A stretch of DNA of 64,000 bases from Drosophila persimilis. Its lineage: Eukaryota > Arthropoda > Insecta > Diptera > Drosophilidae. The translations under genes were made by a program, and so were the position numbers. A model generated the notes under the pieces. That model made no database searches. It worked only from the letters and a program-made list of their open reading frames with translations, and was not told the DNA's origin. Numbering within the stretch: the first letter of the stretch is position 1; every line of letters begins with the position of its first letter. Below are positions 1-10,947 of the stretch, piece after piece. The DNA lies in contig NW_020825298.1 in NCBI RefSeq assembly GCF_003286085.1, positions 1,302,001-1,366,000 of the forward strand, read 5' to 3'.

Positions 1-1
1 C

Positions 2-1480
2 AATCGTTTTAGGGCATACATAGAGGGACATGATTTTACGGTTATCACCGATCATGCATCTCTGAAATGGCTCATGACGCAGACGGATCTACATTCGCGG
101 CTGGCCCGATGGGCATTGAAATTACAGGGCTTTAACTTCAAAATAGAACACCGGAGTGGGCGTTTAAATGTTGTACCCGATGCCTTATCCAGAGTTAATG
201 AAGAAGATTTGGCGGCCGTGGATGTTGGTTATGGACAAGCAGTTGATCTCGAGTCACCAGCTTTTCAGTCCGACGAGTATGTGGAGCTGGTAAACAGAAT
301 AAAGGCCAATGACGTTAACTTGCCGGATCTGAGGGTGGTCGAAGATCGTGTGTACAGGAAGTGTGATTTCGCCACAGGGAGTACTCTTCATGATCATTTT
401 ATCTGGAAGTTATGGATCCCACAGAGTCTCATTCCAGAGGTACTAGCCAATGCTCACGACCATCCCTTAGCATCGCATGGGGGAATTCATAAGACTCTAG
501 AGCGAGTGCGACAGTTTCTCTATTGGCCAAGTTTGGTCAAAGATGTAAAAGCGTATGTACTCGCGTGCGACACTTGTAAAGCAACTAAAGCACCGAACTC
601 TGTCCAGCGACCCCCGATGGGAGTGGCACCCGAGTCGCAGAGGTTTTTCCAGAAGCTATACGTAGATTTTCTCGGCCCTTATCCACGTTCAAAAAGCGGG
701 AATATTGGCATATTTATAGTACTAGACCACTATTCTAAGTTTGTCTTCCTGAAGGCTGTAAAAAAACTAACGGCTGATCTCGTGATCAAGTATCTGCAGC
801 AAGATCTATTCCACACTTTTGGCTTTCCGGAGACCATCGTATCGGACAATGGCTCGCAATTTAAGTCGGAAGTCTTCCAAAATTTTCTCAAAGCGCACAA
901 GATATCACACACGGCCACAGCAGTATACTCTCCGCAGTCGAATGCGTCAGAGCGAGTAAACCGATCTGTAATTGCCGCCATTCGTTCCTATGTGAGGTCC
1001 GATCAGAAAAATTGGGACGAGGAGCTGAGCAGCATTTGTTGCGCCTTGCGAACCGCGGTCCATTCTAGCCTTGGAACTTCGCCCTATTATATGGTATTTG
1101 GGCAGCAGTTCGTTAGCTCAGGGGAAACGTATAAAGTTCTGAGAGCTCTTCGATTGTTGGAAGATAAATCCCTAGTCTTCTCCAAGGAGGATTCGTTGGA
1201 ATTGGTACGTATCAAGGCCTTAACGGTAATGGAAAAGCAAAGGCAGAAAAACGAACGAAATTACAATTTGAGATCAAGGGAGGTTTCGTACCAAGTGGGC
1301 CAAGAGGTGTTCCGGAGGAACTTTAAGCAGAGCAACTTCCAGGCTGGCTATAGCGCCAAACTGGGCCCAGCCTATGTGAAGGCCAGAATCCGCAAGAAGA
1401 TAGGGAATGCTTATTATGAGTTGGAGGATCTACAAGGACGGTCTATTGGGCGATACCACGCGAAAGACTTAAAACAATAG
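2..1480 (+). CDS. Retrotransposon pol fragment: RNase H end and integrase
   Basis: The frame is open from base 2 and ends with TAG at 1478-1480; the N-terminal part of the polyprotein is outside the window. The first segment, with TDHASLKWL and then DALSR, is the end of a gypsy-type RNase H and its connection. The integrase zinc-binding region follows, with the H-H-C-C pattern (HDHPLASHGGIHKT, then CDTC). The core carries the D, D, E triad in YVDFLGPYPR, VSDNGSQF and SNASERVNRS. The C-terminal portion is basic and lacks an obvious chromodomain. Integrase inserts the element's cDNA into host DNA. The frame ends 66 bases before the LTR, so there is no room for an envelope gene. Confidence 0.9.
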   Translation, partial: NRFRAYIEGHDFTVITDHASLKWLMTQTDLHSRLARWALKLQGFNFKIEHRSGRLNVVPDALSRVNEEDLAAVDVGYGQAVDLESPAFQSDEYVELVNRIKANDVNLPDLRVVEDRVYRKCDFATGSTLHDHFIWKLWIPQSLIPEVLANAHDHPLASHGGIHKTLERVRQFLYWPSLVKDVKAYVLACDTCKATKAPNSVQRPPMGVAPESQRFFQKLYVDFLGPYPRSKSGNIGIFIVLDHYSKFVFLKAVKKLTADLVIKYLQQDLFHTFGFPETIVSDNGSQFKSEVFQNFLKAHKISHTATAVYSPQSNASERVNRSVIAAIRSYVRSDQKNWDEELSSICCALRTAVHSSLGTSPYYMVFGQQFVSSGETYKVLRALRLLEDKSLVFSKEDSLELVRIKALTVMEKQRQKNERNYNLRSREVSYQVGQEVFRRNFKQSNFQAGYSAKLGPAYVKARIRKKIGNAYYELEDLQGRSIGRYHAKDLKQ

Positions 1481-1546
1481 CTGATCCGCGCAGTTTGGAT
1501 CCGACTTGTGTGATACCACTAAGTCAGATCTTCGGCGGGGGGTATT

Positions 1547-3428
1547 TGTAACGCTTGGATCAGCGAGAGAGCTAGTTCGCAGCGCCATCTAGTGGTCGGC
1601 ACCGTAAGGGCCGGGGTAGAGCAAACACCCTCTATGGGCTAGGTCGGGGAGATCACGAAAAGTGGCATAGGAAGGGGGATAGAGTTAACAGCTTGGATTG
1701 TCAACTTTCTCTGGCATTTCACCCTGTCCTTTGAGAGGGCCCGAGGGTTGTAGCTTGTTGAGGGGCTTGGCTTCGGTCTCTTCCCGTTTTGGCGCTCGAC
1801 CCGAGCGTTCGTTTTGTCTATCAACAGCCAACAAGTATTTTTTATAAGTGCTAAAAAGGAAAAAAACGTGTAATCGCGGCGGGAGGAGAAGAGCTTCAGT
1901 ATTCCGGCATTAGTTTTTCCAGCCTAGGACCGGCCATTGGCGCAGTGGATACTGCAAAGGAGGAAAGCCGCATCGCCGTATTTTCGTTGCAAAGCGGCCC
2001 GGATCAGCTTCGCGGATCCAAAGACGCGAGGCGTCGAGGAGATTGAGCGTCCAAGGGACGCCAGAAGGGGTCCAGAGGAGCAGCCAAAGCAGCGGTGGGG
2101 AAAAAATTGCTGGCCCAAGTACACGGGCACCGACGTCACGCTAGCGGGAATTGAGCGGTTTTTGGGGAAGAAGAAAAAAAAAAACTCAATCGTCTTGTTG
2201 GAGAGCGAGCCAAGGCAGGGCTATGTAGCGTAGCTAGGGCGAAAGCAAGAGCAGTCCGAGATCTGGCGGGGTCTTTCGAGTGGCTTCGCGAGTGATTTTT
2301 GTCGTCGGGAACCGTCCCAGGGAACGATGGAGTGATTTCGGAAGGGAAAATCTAAAACTAAAAGAAACCGGGAATGGCCGAGATTTCTATTAATAATAGG
2401 TTTCAGTGTTAAGTGTTTAGTGTTAATAATTTAATGAGTTAAGTAATATTTCCTTGTTAGTTTTTTTTGTGCGTTAAAGTCTGCGACAGTCGGCGAAGGG
2501 CAGGCGAAAGAAAAGAAAAAAAAAGAAAGGGCAGAGAGAGTTTTTTTGTTGTACTCGAGTGGAATGAGTCGCTCAAAGTAAGAGTGGAGCGAGCAAAGAG
2601 TTGAATTTGTGAGTGAGGTTTTTTCCTGTGTGCCTTTGATTTACTCCCGATTGGAGTTCACTTTACAGGTCCAAATCTCCTCCGGGAAGCGCTTCGTCGG
2701 TGGATATGCGGATCATCGGGTGAGTGAGAACGAAGTACAAAAGAATTTAACCCTGGCAATTCCACTCATGAGAGAAAAGAAAAGAGAGATTTAGATAATT
2801 ACATAATTCCCCCTATTGTTTGTTCCGTTTCTTCCCCCCCTTTCGGTCTGGCTGTTGTACTGTCTTTATACATGAATTCCGAGATAATTGTTAGTTTTAT
2901 TCCTCATCATTATTAAGCAATTTTATTGATATTATTTTTTTTCATTCTTTTTACTTTTTATGCGTACTTTTTGTTGAGTTATGTTTAGTTTTAATTTAGG
3001 AATCGCTCAGTTTTTAGTCATAATTCAATAAATTTTATAATGTTTTAGTTCACAGTTTTTTTTTTTTTTGCCTTCGGCTAGCCAAATGCCCCTGAAGATC
3101 CCATAACGACGCAAAGGGGTCATTCCATATAAATTGTGACCTAGGAATGGCCAAGGTAGGGAGGGTCAATCCGCCCTCAACGAGATCTGAGGCGGGGAAA
3201 AGCGTTCGGGGACAGGTCGGAGAAAGGGCCAATTATGTGTGCAAGCAATTTTAGGTCCACCTTAACTCTCGTCGTAGCACGCATAAATTTTAACTTGTTA
3301 ATAATGAAGATAGGCATCAGGTGAGAGGAGGGCAAGATCACCACCCCAATTAGCCGACGAGCATCCCAGCCGGGAATAACCGCGTGCGCCCTTCTCCCAC
3401 TCCCCAACACCCAGCCTGGTTCGTTACA
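1547..3428 (+). repeat. 3' LTR, about 1.88 kb
   Basis: The boundaries are set by TGTAACG at 1547-1553, directly after a G-rich polypurine tract, and CGTTACA at 3422-3428. A poly(A)-type AATAAA lies near 3027, inside the LTR, as expected for the end of R. A poly-T tract follows at about 3057-3070. The reading frames inside (for example near 1937-2233) show no protein similarity I recognise and are taken as chance. The 1.88 kb length is long for fly LTRs, most of which are a few hundred bases. The matching 5' LTR should lie several kb left of the window. Confidence 0.8.
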
Positions 3429-5600
3429 CGCTTCAGACATTTTCCATTACATTACCATGAAAGACAATTAGAGATGGCAAGATCCAACGGAGATTCATTT
3501 AGTAATCAAATGAAACATTTGCGAAATTATTTTGGCGTCTCCCCTCGACGCACTCCTCCTCCTCCCCCTCCTTGCGCTCCATAAACATAAAGAAAAGCCA
3601 TTTGTATGCAAAATAGATGCTGGGCCTCTAAAGGGGAGACTGAGACTCCACTCCACTCGACAAATGGAGACTCTTGGAGTCAGAGACGGCGGACTGTGAC
3701 TGTGACTGGGACAAGGCTTCACAACTATTTGGCACTGACTCACATTTACATGCTAAATAGTCTCCAGCAGAGGAGGGGCAGGGAAGGAGTCCATCTCTGA
3801 GAGTCGTATCTCCGATTCCCATTCGGATTCCGATTCCGATTCCGACTTTGCGTGTAATTGAAACGTTAAATAATAAAGCCGCCTGTGGAGTGTAACAGAT
3901 TCAATCAGTTCTCGAAGGAGGCGGGCAATTGGAGACTGGATTTCCCTCGCAAAGGGACACGAATCGAGGCAGTTCCCCGAGATGAAGATAGAGGTAGTAG
4001 GGACAGATACGGACAGATCCTGGGCAAGGTGCAAATTCACAGAAATTCGAATAATCAAATTTATGCGGAGAAACAGGGGAAAACGAACTTGAAACAAAAC
4101 CAATTGAGGAAAGAGGAAAAAAGTTGACGCAATCAGTGGGAGTGTTGCCGTCTCGCTCACACATCCCTCTCCCAAGGTTTCTTTCTTTCGGGGGAAACAG
4201 TGGTTGTGTGGGGGGGGGGGGGGAGGAGGGGGGAAATTAGTTGGCTGCAACCTGCAAAGGGAAAAGTTTTACGCTTAAGTAAAAGTGCAAATGCTTGCCA
4301 TTCCTTCTCGCGTCGCCTCGTCTCTGCTGCCGTCTCTCTCTCTGTTGCGGTCTAGCCCTCTCTTTCTATATTCATTGGCTCTCTCTCCCTCTCTCTCTCC
4401 CTCTCCCACTCCCTCTATATTGCCTTTGGTACATCCGACGCCTTTCTTCGCGCAAATTGCGCACAAATTAGTTCAAGTTGAGGCGCATTTCAGCGTTATG
4501 ACTGTCAATGAGCCGATGCCGGGGCATATACCCGTACCCGTACCCGCAGAAAGGGGTTAGCGGCGAGAGGGGCAGGAAGCTGCCACAACTTCAAATTGCC
4601 TCCGGGGCATGTGCAGCACAACAGGAAAAAAGTTTAAGACCCTCCAGCTTTGGTCAGGACTGTAGGAGCCAGGAGCCCTGCGAGAGGAGAGAAGAGTCCT
4701 GAGAACGAGCTGCTCTCTCCATTTCCCTGCTGGCATTGTGCCCCAGTCAGCAGTTTTTGTTTGGGCTAATGATGCGGAGGATAGGATGATGTCGATGTTA
4801 TTGGTATTTTCTATTGATGCTTCAGTGGGTTGTGGGGCGTGGGGGGATGGATGTGTGTGTGTGTTACCAATCTCCAGCTCTCCAGATCTGCTCCACAACA
4901 CATACTCCTCTCTCATACACTACATCTCCTCTGGCTCTCTGGCCCTGGCTCCTACTCCCTCTTCCATCCACTTGTTTCCTTTGTTTTTCTTATTGGTGTT
5001 GCCAGAACGATTGATGCAGGCTCTGCGGAGGACTTAACGGAGGCCAGAGGATGGGCTTAAAGCGAAAGTCCTGCTGGTCGGACAGCACCACTCAGACTTG
5101 GCTCCCTTTGGCGGAAAAATTAGTAAACTGGCAGCTCTACATACGATGCCTCTACATACAATACATACGAATTAAAGACACCAGTCTGCACCGTGGGATT
5201 GGGCACACAATCTCCGGGCATTCCAGGGCAGAACCTACAAAAAACAGGTGCCTGCAAGAATTACCCGAGAGGGACAGAGGGAATGCCAGAGAAAATGTTA
5301 AGCAGCGATGACAATGGGTGCCTCCTAATGATTGCTTCCGGCCAAGAAGCAACTGAAGCTAATATGGTACAACATGGTACATGGCGTATAGCCCACAGAG
5401 CTACATTGTAGCCATAGGCGAGAAAATACAGAACCCAGATTCCTGCACGAATGCTCCACGGCGGAGAACTACAGCGGAAACAGAAAAACTCTGAACTACA
5501 GACCACAGAACAGAGAGATCTTAAATAGAGCAATCTACTATAGATTTTGGCAGCTATGAAAGCACCTAGTGAGAAATAGTCAGACGAATACTCAGGGTGC
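3429..5600. other. Intergenic, low-complexity rich, no gene recognised
   Basis: Between the retrotransposon and the upstream region of the Beat gene there is no convincing coding sequence. Long frames exist, for example on the - strand across 3753-4250, but they run through CT/GA-rich and poly-G sequence and read as proline, serine or leucine repeats. A 14-base poly-G run lies at 4210-4223 and CT-rich tracts at about 4320-4420. The base directly after the LTR (3429) should begin the target-site duplication, but its partner is outside the window. Confidence 0.6.
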
Positions 5601-5604
5601 ACTG

Positions 5605-5962
5605 TTAATTGCTGTGTTCAGCTTACTTTTTACGTAAACTAACATTTCCCTTGGCTCCATTTGTTCGAGCTATGTTAGTTTTAAATATTAAATATAATTT
5701 AATCCTAAAATCTGGAATAGTTTGTTGTTCATAGGCTGCCCTCAAAGCACACAGCTCTTTCTTTAGCAGAGCTATGTTATGTTATTTTCTGCTCTGTACA
5801 GTTTCTATAACAGCTCCTGTTAAGCTGTTGGTTCCCTAAAATGATCCCACTATTTTAACAGTTCCATACCGTAACAGCCCCATGTTAGAGTACACATTTC
5901 ACACCTTAACATAATGCTGTTATCTGGCACTGTAAAGCTAACTAACATGCCTGTTAACAGTA
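5605..5962. promoter_or_regulatory. Dense cluster of TAACAG/CTGTTA motifs
   Basis: About eight copies of the hexamer TAACAG or its complement CTGTTA lie within about 350 bases. They are near 5612, 5808, 5818, 5857, 5872, 5918 and an overlapping palindromic pair at 5951-5960 (CTGTTAACAG). Related words such as ATGTTAG and TTAACAT are interspersed. Random sequence would give well under one. TAACAG fits the Myb consensus YAACNG, so this could be a regulatory element just upstream of the presumed Beat promoter. It could also be a decayed repeat. The cluster is seen directly; the factor is a guess. Confidence 0.45.
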
Positions 5963-6049
5963 TTCGGAACAATGTGGAATCGCAACAAACAAAGAGCGAG
6001 GTGTTGCTCTCTTTTCTGATGCTCTCCAGCTCTCTCTCTTCCCTTCGTT

Positions 6050-6947
6050 CGGCCCGAGCACAGTCGTAACCTCAGACAACGCGAACTAGTTTATGCCTCC
6101 AACGGAGCACTTACTCTCCCATTCGTTCCCATCCACACCCACTCTTTTGCCGAGCCGTGCATCGTTCTCGTGTTCCGTTCTTATCCTGCGACGTCCTCGT
6201 GCGCGTCCGGCCCGCTGTGGAGCGCGCCCTGTGTGTGTGGGGCCGCCTGTAAAAAGCAGGTAATAAGGGGAGCAAAGCTTTTAGTCTTGGTCGGTTATTG
6301 GTGCTGTGTGGTTGACGACGCGACGCCGAAACTCCTGCGAGCTCCTTCCGTGGCCTGGTCACACGAGTATCCCCCCAGACGCGTTCTAGCCGAACACACG
6401 GCCACCATCGTGCGTGTGTGGGTCCCAGTCGTGGGTGTTCGGAGTGCGAGTGAGTGTGTGAGCGAGTACAAATTATGAATAAAAAGTATTCGAAGCAAAC
6501 ACAGGCTGCAAGGATAACAGAGCAAAACTAAGAAGTCTCTAAACAGAAATTCATATTCATATTCATCAAGAAGTTCTCGCGCCCGCGTATGTGTGTGCGT
6601 GTGCGCCTGTGTCTGTGAGTGTTTCCTTCAGCAAAGGGGGATTCCCTCGTACTCATACTCTGTCGGCTGTTTGGCCAACGTTTTGACAAATTAAAATGCA
6701 TAAATTATGAATGAAAGTACCGTTACGTGCGTGACAACCAATCATTTGTTATTATTATGCACGTGGCCAAGCGACTCCTAGCTCGACTCTGAGGCCAGAA
6801 CCAGAGAGAAAACACCTCCTTCGAAAACCCACCACAAGCTCCCGCGAATAGCGACTCCAAGGTCCGAGCGGCACCTCAGCACCTCGGCGGTTCCTTCAAG
6901 TTCCTTCGAGCCACCACGAAAAGAAACAAGAAAAATACCAGTCATAA
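6050..6947 (+). promoter_or_regulatory. Possible promoter and non-coding first exon of the Beat gene
   Basis: This stretch has the look of a Drosophila 5' leader: GTGTGAGTG-type repeats around 6420-6470, no long coding frame with recognisable content, and a strong donor GTAAGT at 6948-6953. A good acceptor (pyrimidine-rich run, then CACAG at 9517-9521) precedes the exon that carries the Beat start codon. Joining the two gives a non-coding exon, a 2.6 kb intron and then the coding exon. The start of transcription is not defined, so the left end is nominal. RNA data are needed to know whether this exon belongs to the Beat gene. Confidence 0.3.
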
Positions 6948-9521
6948 GTAAGTATTATGCCACAAACAATTTCCTACAGATTTCCCCAGGGAAAGCGAGA
7001 GAGGGACACACAGAAATTGTAACTTAAAGTTTTATTAACTTGGCGGACCTCGGGGCCATCCCCTGTTCAATTTGTGCACACGCCTCAGGTGTCAACATAA
7101 ATTATTATAATTATGAAATTCTATAGCCCAGATATAGCCATCTATTGCCATTACCATTCGCCCCCGTACTCCCCCGTACCCCCCCGCACACTAGTATATT
7201 TATTAAATTCCCGTACAATGCCAATTAATTTTAGACCCTGAGCCGGACTCTGAATTATGGACTTTCATTAGTCTCATTTAGTTGCAGGTGGCTCCAGAGG
7301 GGCACACGGCAGGGACGGGACACAGTGTCGTGTCCCTCTGGTGGACCGTTAAATTCCTAAACTCCCCGAGAGGTCACTTCCACGCTTAGACGCTTTTACG
7401 ACCCCATCAATTGGCACTAAAAAAATGATATCGCAAGAAGGAAAATAAAACCAGATTTTGTCCAACCAGCCAGGCCGCTATTGGGAAAACATATTTTAGA
7501 GTGGGGGTGGGGGCAATTTTTGAAATTTATTTCATTGGCCATGTTTTTAATGGGCTTTCGGCCAGGACAAACCAGTGTCCTGGAGCATTTTTTATTTTTT
7601 TTTATTATGGTTTAATTTGTGGGGAAATATAGGCAGCATTTATTTGTTTGCTTCTCCGAAATTGTATTTGATTGCGGCCCATAACAATTATTTCCCAATG
7701 ATTTGCTTTCGATTTATTCAAATTTGCATTCATTTGTTGCACGAATTGATCAGATCTGGTATATTTTAGGGAAATTAAATACTGACAATGTGTGTCCTGT
7801 ATTTTTAGTATTTAAATGAGCATTTAAGCTCTTGTTGGACTCCAAGCCTTCACCGAAATTCCCTCAAATTTGAAGGGAAAAGAGTGCCGAAAAGTGTGCC
7901 CCACCAACAAGAGCTGGCCATGGCCCCAACACTTACAATGGGCTAATACACACACAAACAGACTTACAGCAGTGGCAGTCATTCAGTCAGTGAGGCACTT
8001 CCCGTATAGCCATTCAGTCATCTCTTCGCTTGGCATTCAGAGACCTCGCTCGCTCATCCACAGCCCACATGGGCGCCTGCTGCAGCCTAAGCCTCTGCTC
8101 CTAACCCCAGCACTCGTCGCCTCCTCCTCCATGTGTGTGCCACATGACTTTCTGTGTGTTGCGACAAGCCATTGAACATGGCCTTATGGGCAAATCTCTG
8201 GCCAACATCCAGTGTCGTTTGGTGCCTGCCCCGCTTTAAAGCGGCAGAGGGAAAGCACTTTTAAAGAGAGCCGAAATTCAATTTGTGGCACAAATCCGGC
8301 CAAAAGATGTCCATGTACTGCACGCATACGGGACACAGGATGCAGGATACAGAAGCCACAGCAGAGATGTTAGTGACCCCCGTCCAAGAGTCCTTCTAGA
8401 CCTTGTGCGACGGTGTATATGTATATTTGCATATTTAACAAGCCAGTGCCAGTGCCAGTGCCAGTGCCAGTGCCATGACTACCACATAATTAATTATGCA
8501 AAAGACTGAGACTTGGCCAAACATCAAGTATACGCAGTGTGTGCTCCAACTATTTTGCATAAGCCACTCGTTCGCCCCGTTCGACAGGGGGGGAGGGGGG
8601 GGCCGTATCCGTGTGAGCCACATCTTAAAATAGCTGACAACAAGGTGCTAAAATTATTCATGGCCTCTAATTACAAAACATGATTTTCATTTTGGCAAAC
8701 TTTTCCCCAAAAAGGCTTTCCTTTCCTCCCGTTTCACCCCGCTCCCCCCCACGTTGCTGGTTTTCCGGGTGGATTTTCGGTTTTAATTGATTTTATGCAA
8801 ATTTAATTTTTGGCCAAAACAGAACCCAAGAACAATTACACAATCGCCCGCCCGTGTGTCGTCTGCCCCGAGATGATTGTTAATTTATGCCTCTACTCAA
8901 TGATTTTTGGGCTCGAGCATGTCCTCCGATCCGAGGGCTCTCTATCGTCCTCCATGCCCTCCGAGGGACGCCCTGCTTCCTGGCTGGGAGAGCATTTAAT
9001 ACATATTATCATTTATTGGCCATAAATTGTATGATTAATTCATTCGGTTTGCTGTTTGCGCAGGACACAGGACGCAGGACAATTGTCTTTGTCACTTGAG
9101 GTCTTGCCCCCCCCCTGCCCCCCTCCCCGCTCGGAAATGCTTGAGTAAATTTGCTTTGAGGGAAACCCAGCCGGGGGCCTGCAATATACTCGTAGAATTC
9201 ACTCAAATATTCATTCATTTGCGAATGCAGCCGCAGCCGTACGGATGCACGATTACGCAGGAGATGCATGATTTATGGCCTTAGAACATGTATAATTACT
9301 GGGGAATCACGAGATCTATTGATACGAGGAATACGCCTCACTATTTCCATTTGTTGACGCAAATAAACAATGTTGTAAGCCCTGGGAGCTGGTAAGACTT
9401 TCGGCACTTAAGACACAACCCCTAATGACACTTGGCCTAGACCCTCCGAAGAGAGTCTTTCAACTTGAACCCAGATAAATATTCAAATATTCAATGCGTG
9501 TCTATTTTCTACCATTCACAG
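6948..9521 (+). other. Presumed 5' UTR intron of the Beat gene
   Basis: It is bounded by GTAAGT at 6948 and a pyrimidine-rich CACAG acceptor ending at 9521. It is AT-rich and without a coding frame I would accept. It contains a (CCAGTG)n array at 8443-8475 and a short poly-G/A tract near 8587-8601. If the upstream exon is not real, this is plain intergenic sequence. Confidence 0.3.
8443..8475. repeat. (CCAGTG)n microsatellite
   Basis: Five to six tandem copies of a 6-base unit. Confidence 0.95.
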
Positions 9522-10162
9522 GCTGCCAATCCTGCCACACGGATCCTGCCAGACCATTGCCGATGTTTCAATTAAATACAGTGCGCTGAGCGACGGAGGA
9601 AGCCCGAAATAGAAATAGAAATAGAAAAAGCCATAGCCATAGCCAAATAGAGGAGCAAACACATACACATACACACACACAGGATACGGGATACGGGATA
9701 CAGGATATGGCATGTAAATGCGACTGCCGTCTGTGTGCTTGCGGGGGTGTGTACTGTACAGTGGAGCACGCTTAATGGGAAGAGCAAATAGCAACGGGCT
9801 CGTGGAAAATAAATATAAATAAGCAGACGACAGAGCCAGAGCCAGCGACAGAGCTAGCGCCAGAGCCAGGGCGAGAAAAGCAATTGGTTGACGCTTTCCC
9901 TCGTTGGCGGTCAAGGGAAAATTTATTGCATTGCACGAATGAGACAAGAGGAAAACGCAAACGAAGCAAAAGCAAACACAGATAGAGATAGAGAGCCAGA
10001 GAGAGCTAGAGAGAGTGTATGAATAAGAAAAATAACCGAAATTTCCGCAACAAATTGAAAAATTAAAGTTGCACCCAAGAAAAAAGCCAAAGCCAGCGAG
10101 GAAACTTGTTCGGAGAACTTATCGAGAAAGAGAGAGAGAGGGAAGGTTGATGCAACAGCAAC
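9522..10162 (+). other. Probable 5' UTR part of the first Beat coding exon
   Basis: An acceptor-like pyrimidine run ending CACAG at 9517-9521 precedes A-rich, GA-rich sequence without introns up to the ATG at 10163. Frames inside do not resemble proteins. Whether transcription starts inside this stretch or enters by splicing from about 6.9 kb cannot be told from sequence. Confidence 0.35.
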
Positions 10163-10916
10163 ATGGATGCGCCACACTATAGACGTCGCCACCTCATCCT
10201 CGCCTGGATCCTCCTGCAGCTCTGCTACGGTAAGGAAAAACTTTATCATCCGGCTGGAAAACCCATCCCCTCGAATATTAAATAAATCATGCGCCATGTG
10301 TTGCCCCCCACCCCCTGCCCTGAATGATAAATTCATTCAAAATTCACTCAATAATCGATGGGGAGGTCCCCTTTGAGATAAAGTCCCCGGCAAAGTCAAG
10401 GCTGTCAGAGGCTGGGTCCCGACCCGGCCCAATTTCCTCAAAGGAAATCCTTTCTCTCCCCCACCGCCACCCCTTGCCCTTGATGTTGCCGTTGCCATGA
10501 ATAAACAACAACTTTTGCCACTGCCTGGTATTTATTTTTAATTAAGTTCAACAAACTGCTTGGCGAAAACTAAACAAAATTAACTGGCAAACAAGCAACA
10601 GTCGCGGTTGAGCCCCTCGGCCGGGGGTTGGGAGACTTTTGACTCCTCCATAGCTGGCGGCCTGTCTCAGGCCGTGAATAATTCAGGCATTTCGAAAGTG
10701 GTAGAGCAATCAGTGGCACTCGCAATCGAAGGCGGAAGAGCTGCCACACAGTCTTTGGGCCACATGTCTTTTGTCCACGAATGAATTAAACGTTTTGGCA
10801 TTTTTCCATAAATTAAAACATAAATTCGCACAAATTCGATTCCATTATTTACACATCTTTCATTAGCGACCGACAAATGCAATTAATATATTTTATTAAT
10901 ATTATTTTTTGCCCTC

Positions 10917-10947
<31 letters not shown>

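Larger units (their letters stand above)
1..3428 (+). mobile_element. 3' part of a Ty3/gypsy-type LTR retrotransposon (Osvaldo/Ulysses-like?)
   Basis: The element enters from the left edge, so gag, protease, most of reverse transcriptase and the 5' LTR lie outside the window. Visible parts are the end of RNase H, a complete integrase region, a purine-rich tract just before the LTR (about 1534-1544) and one long LTR (1547-3428). The LTR begins TGTAACG and ends CGTTACA, a perfect 7-base terminal inverted repeat typical of LTRs. The order and the gypsy-type integrase place it in Ty3/gypsy (Metaviridae). The very long LTR suggests the Osvaldo/Ulysses lineage, but that assignment is an inference. 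No envelope gene is seen between integrase and LTR. The visible part looks whole, which suggests a fairly recent insertion, but age cannot be set from a single LTR. Confidence 0.9.

Noticed and set aside
1937-2233. 98-codon frame inside the LTR
   Set aside because: No similarity recognised, and LTRs of this length commonly contain chance frames.
3753-4250. 165-codon - strand frame
   Set aside because: Driven by CT/GA and poly-G tracts; no domain, Pro/Ser-rich start from poly-G.
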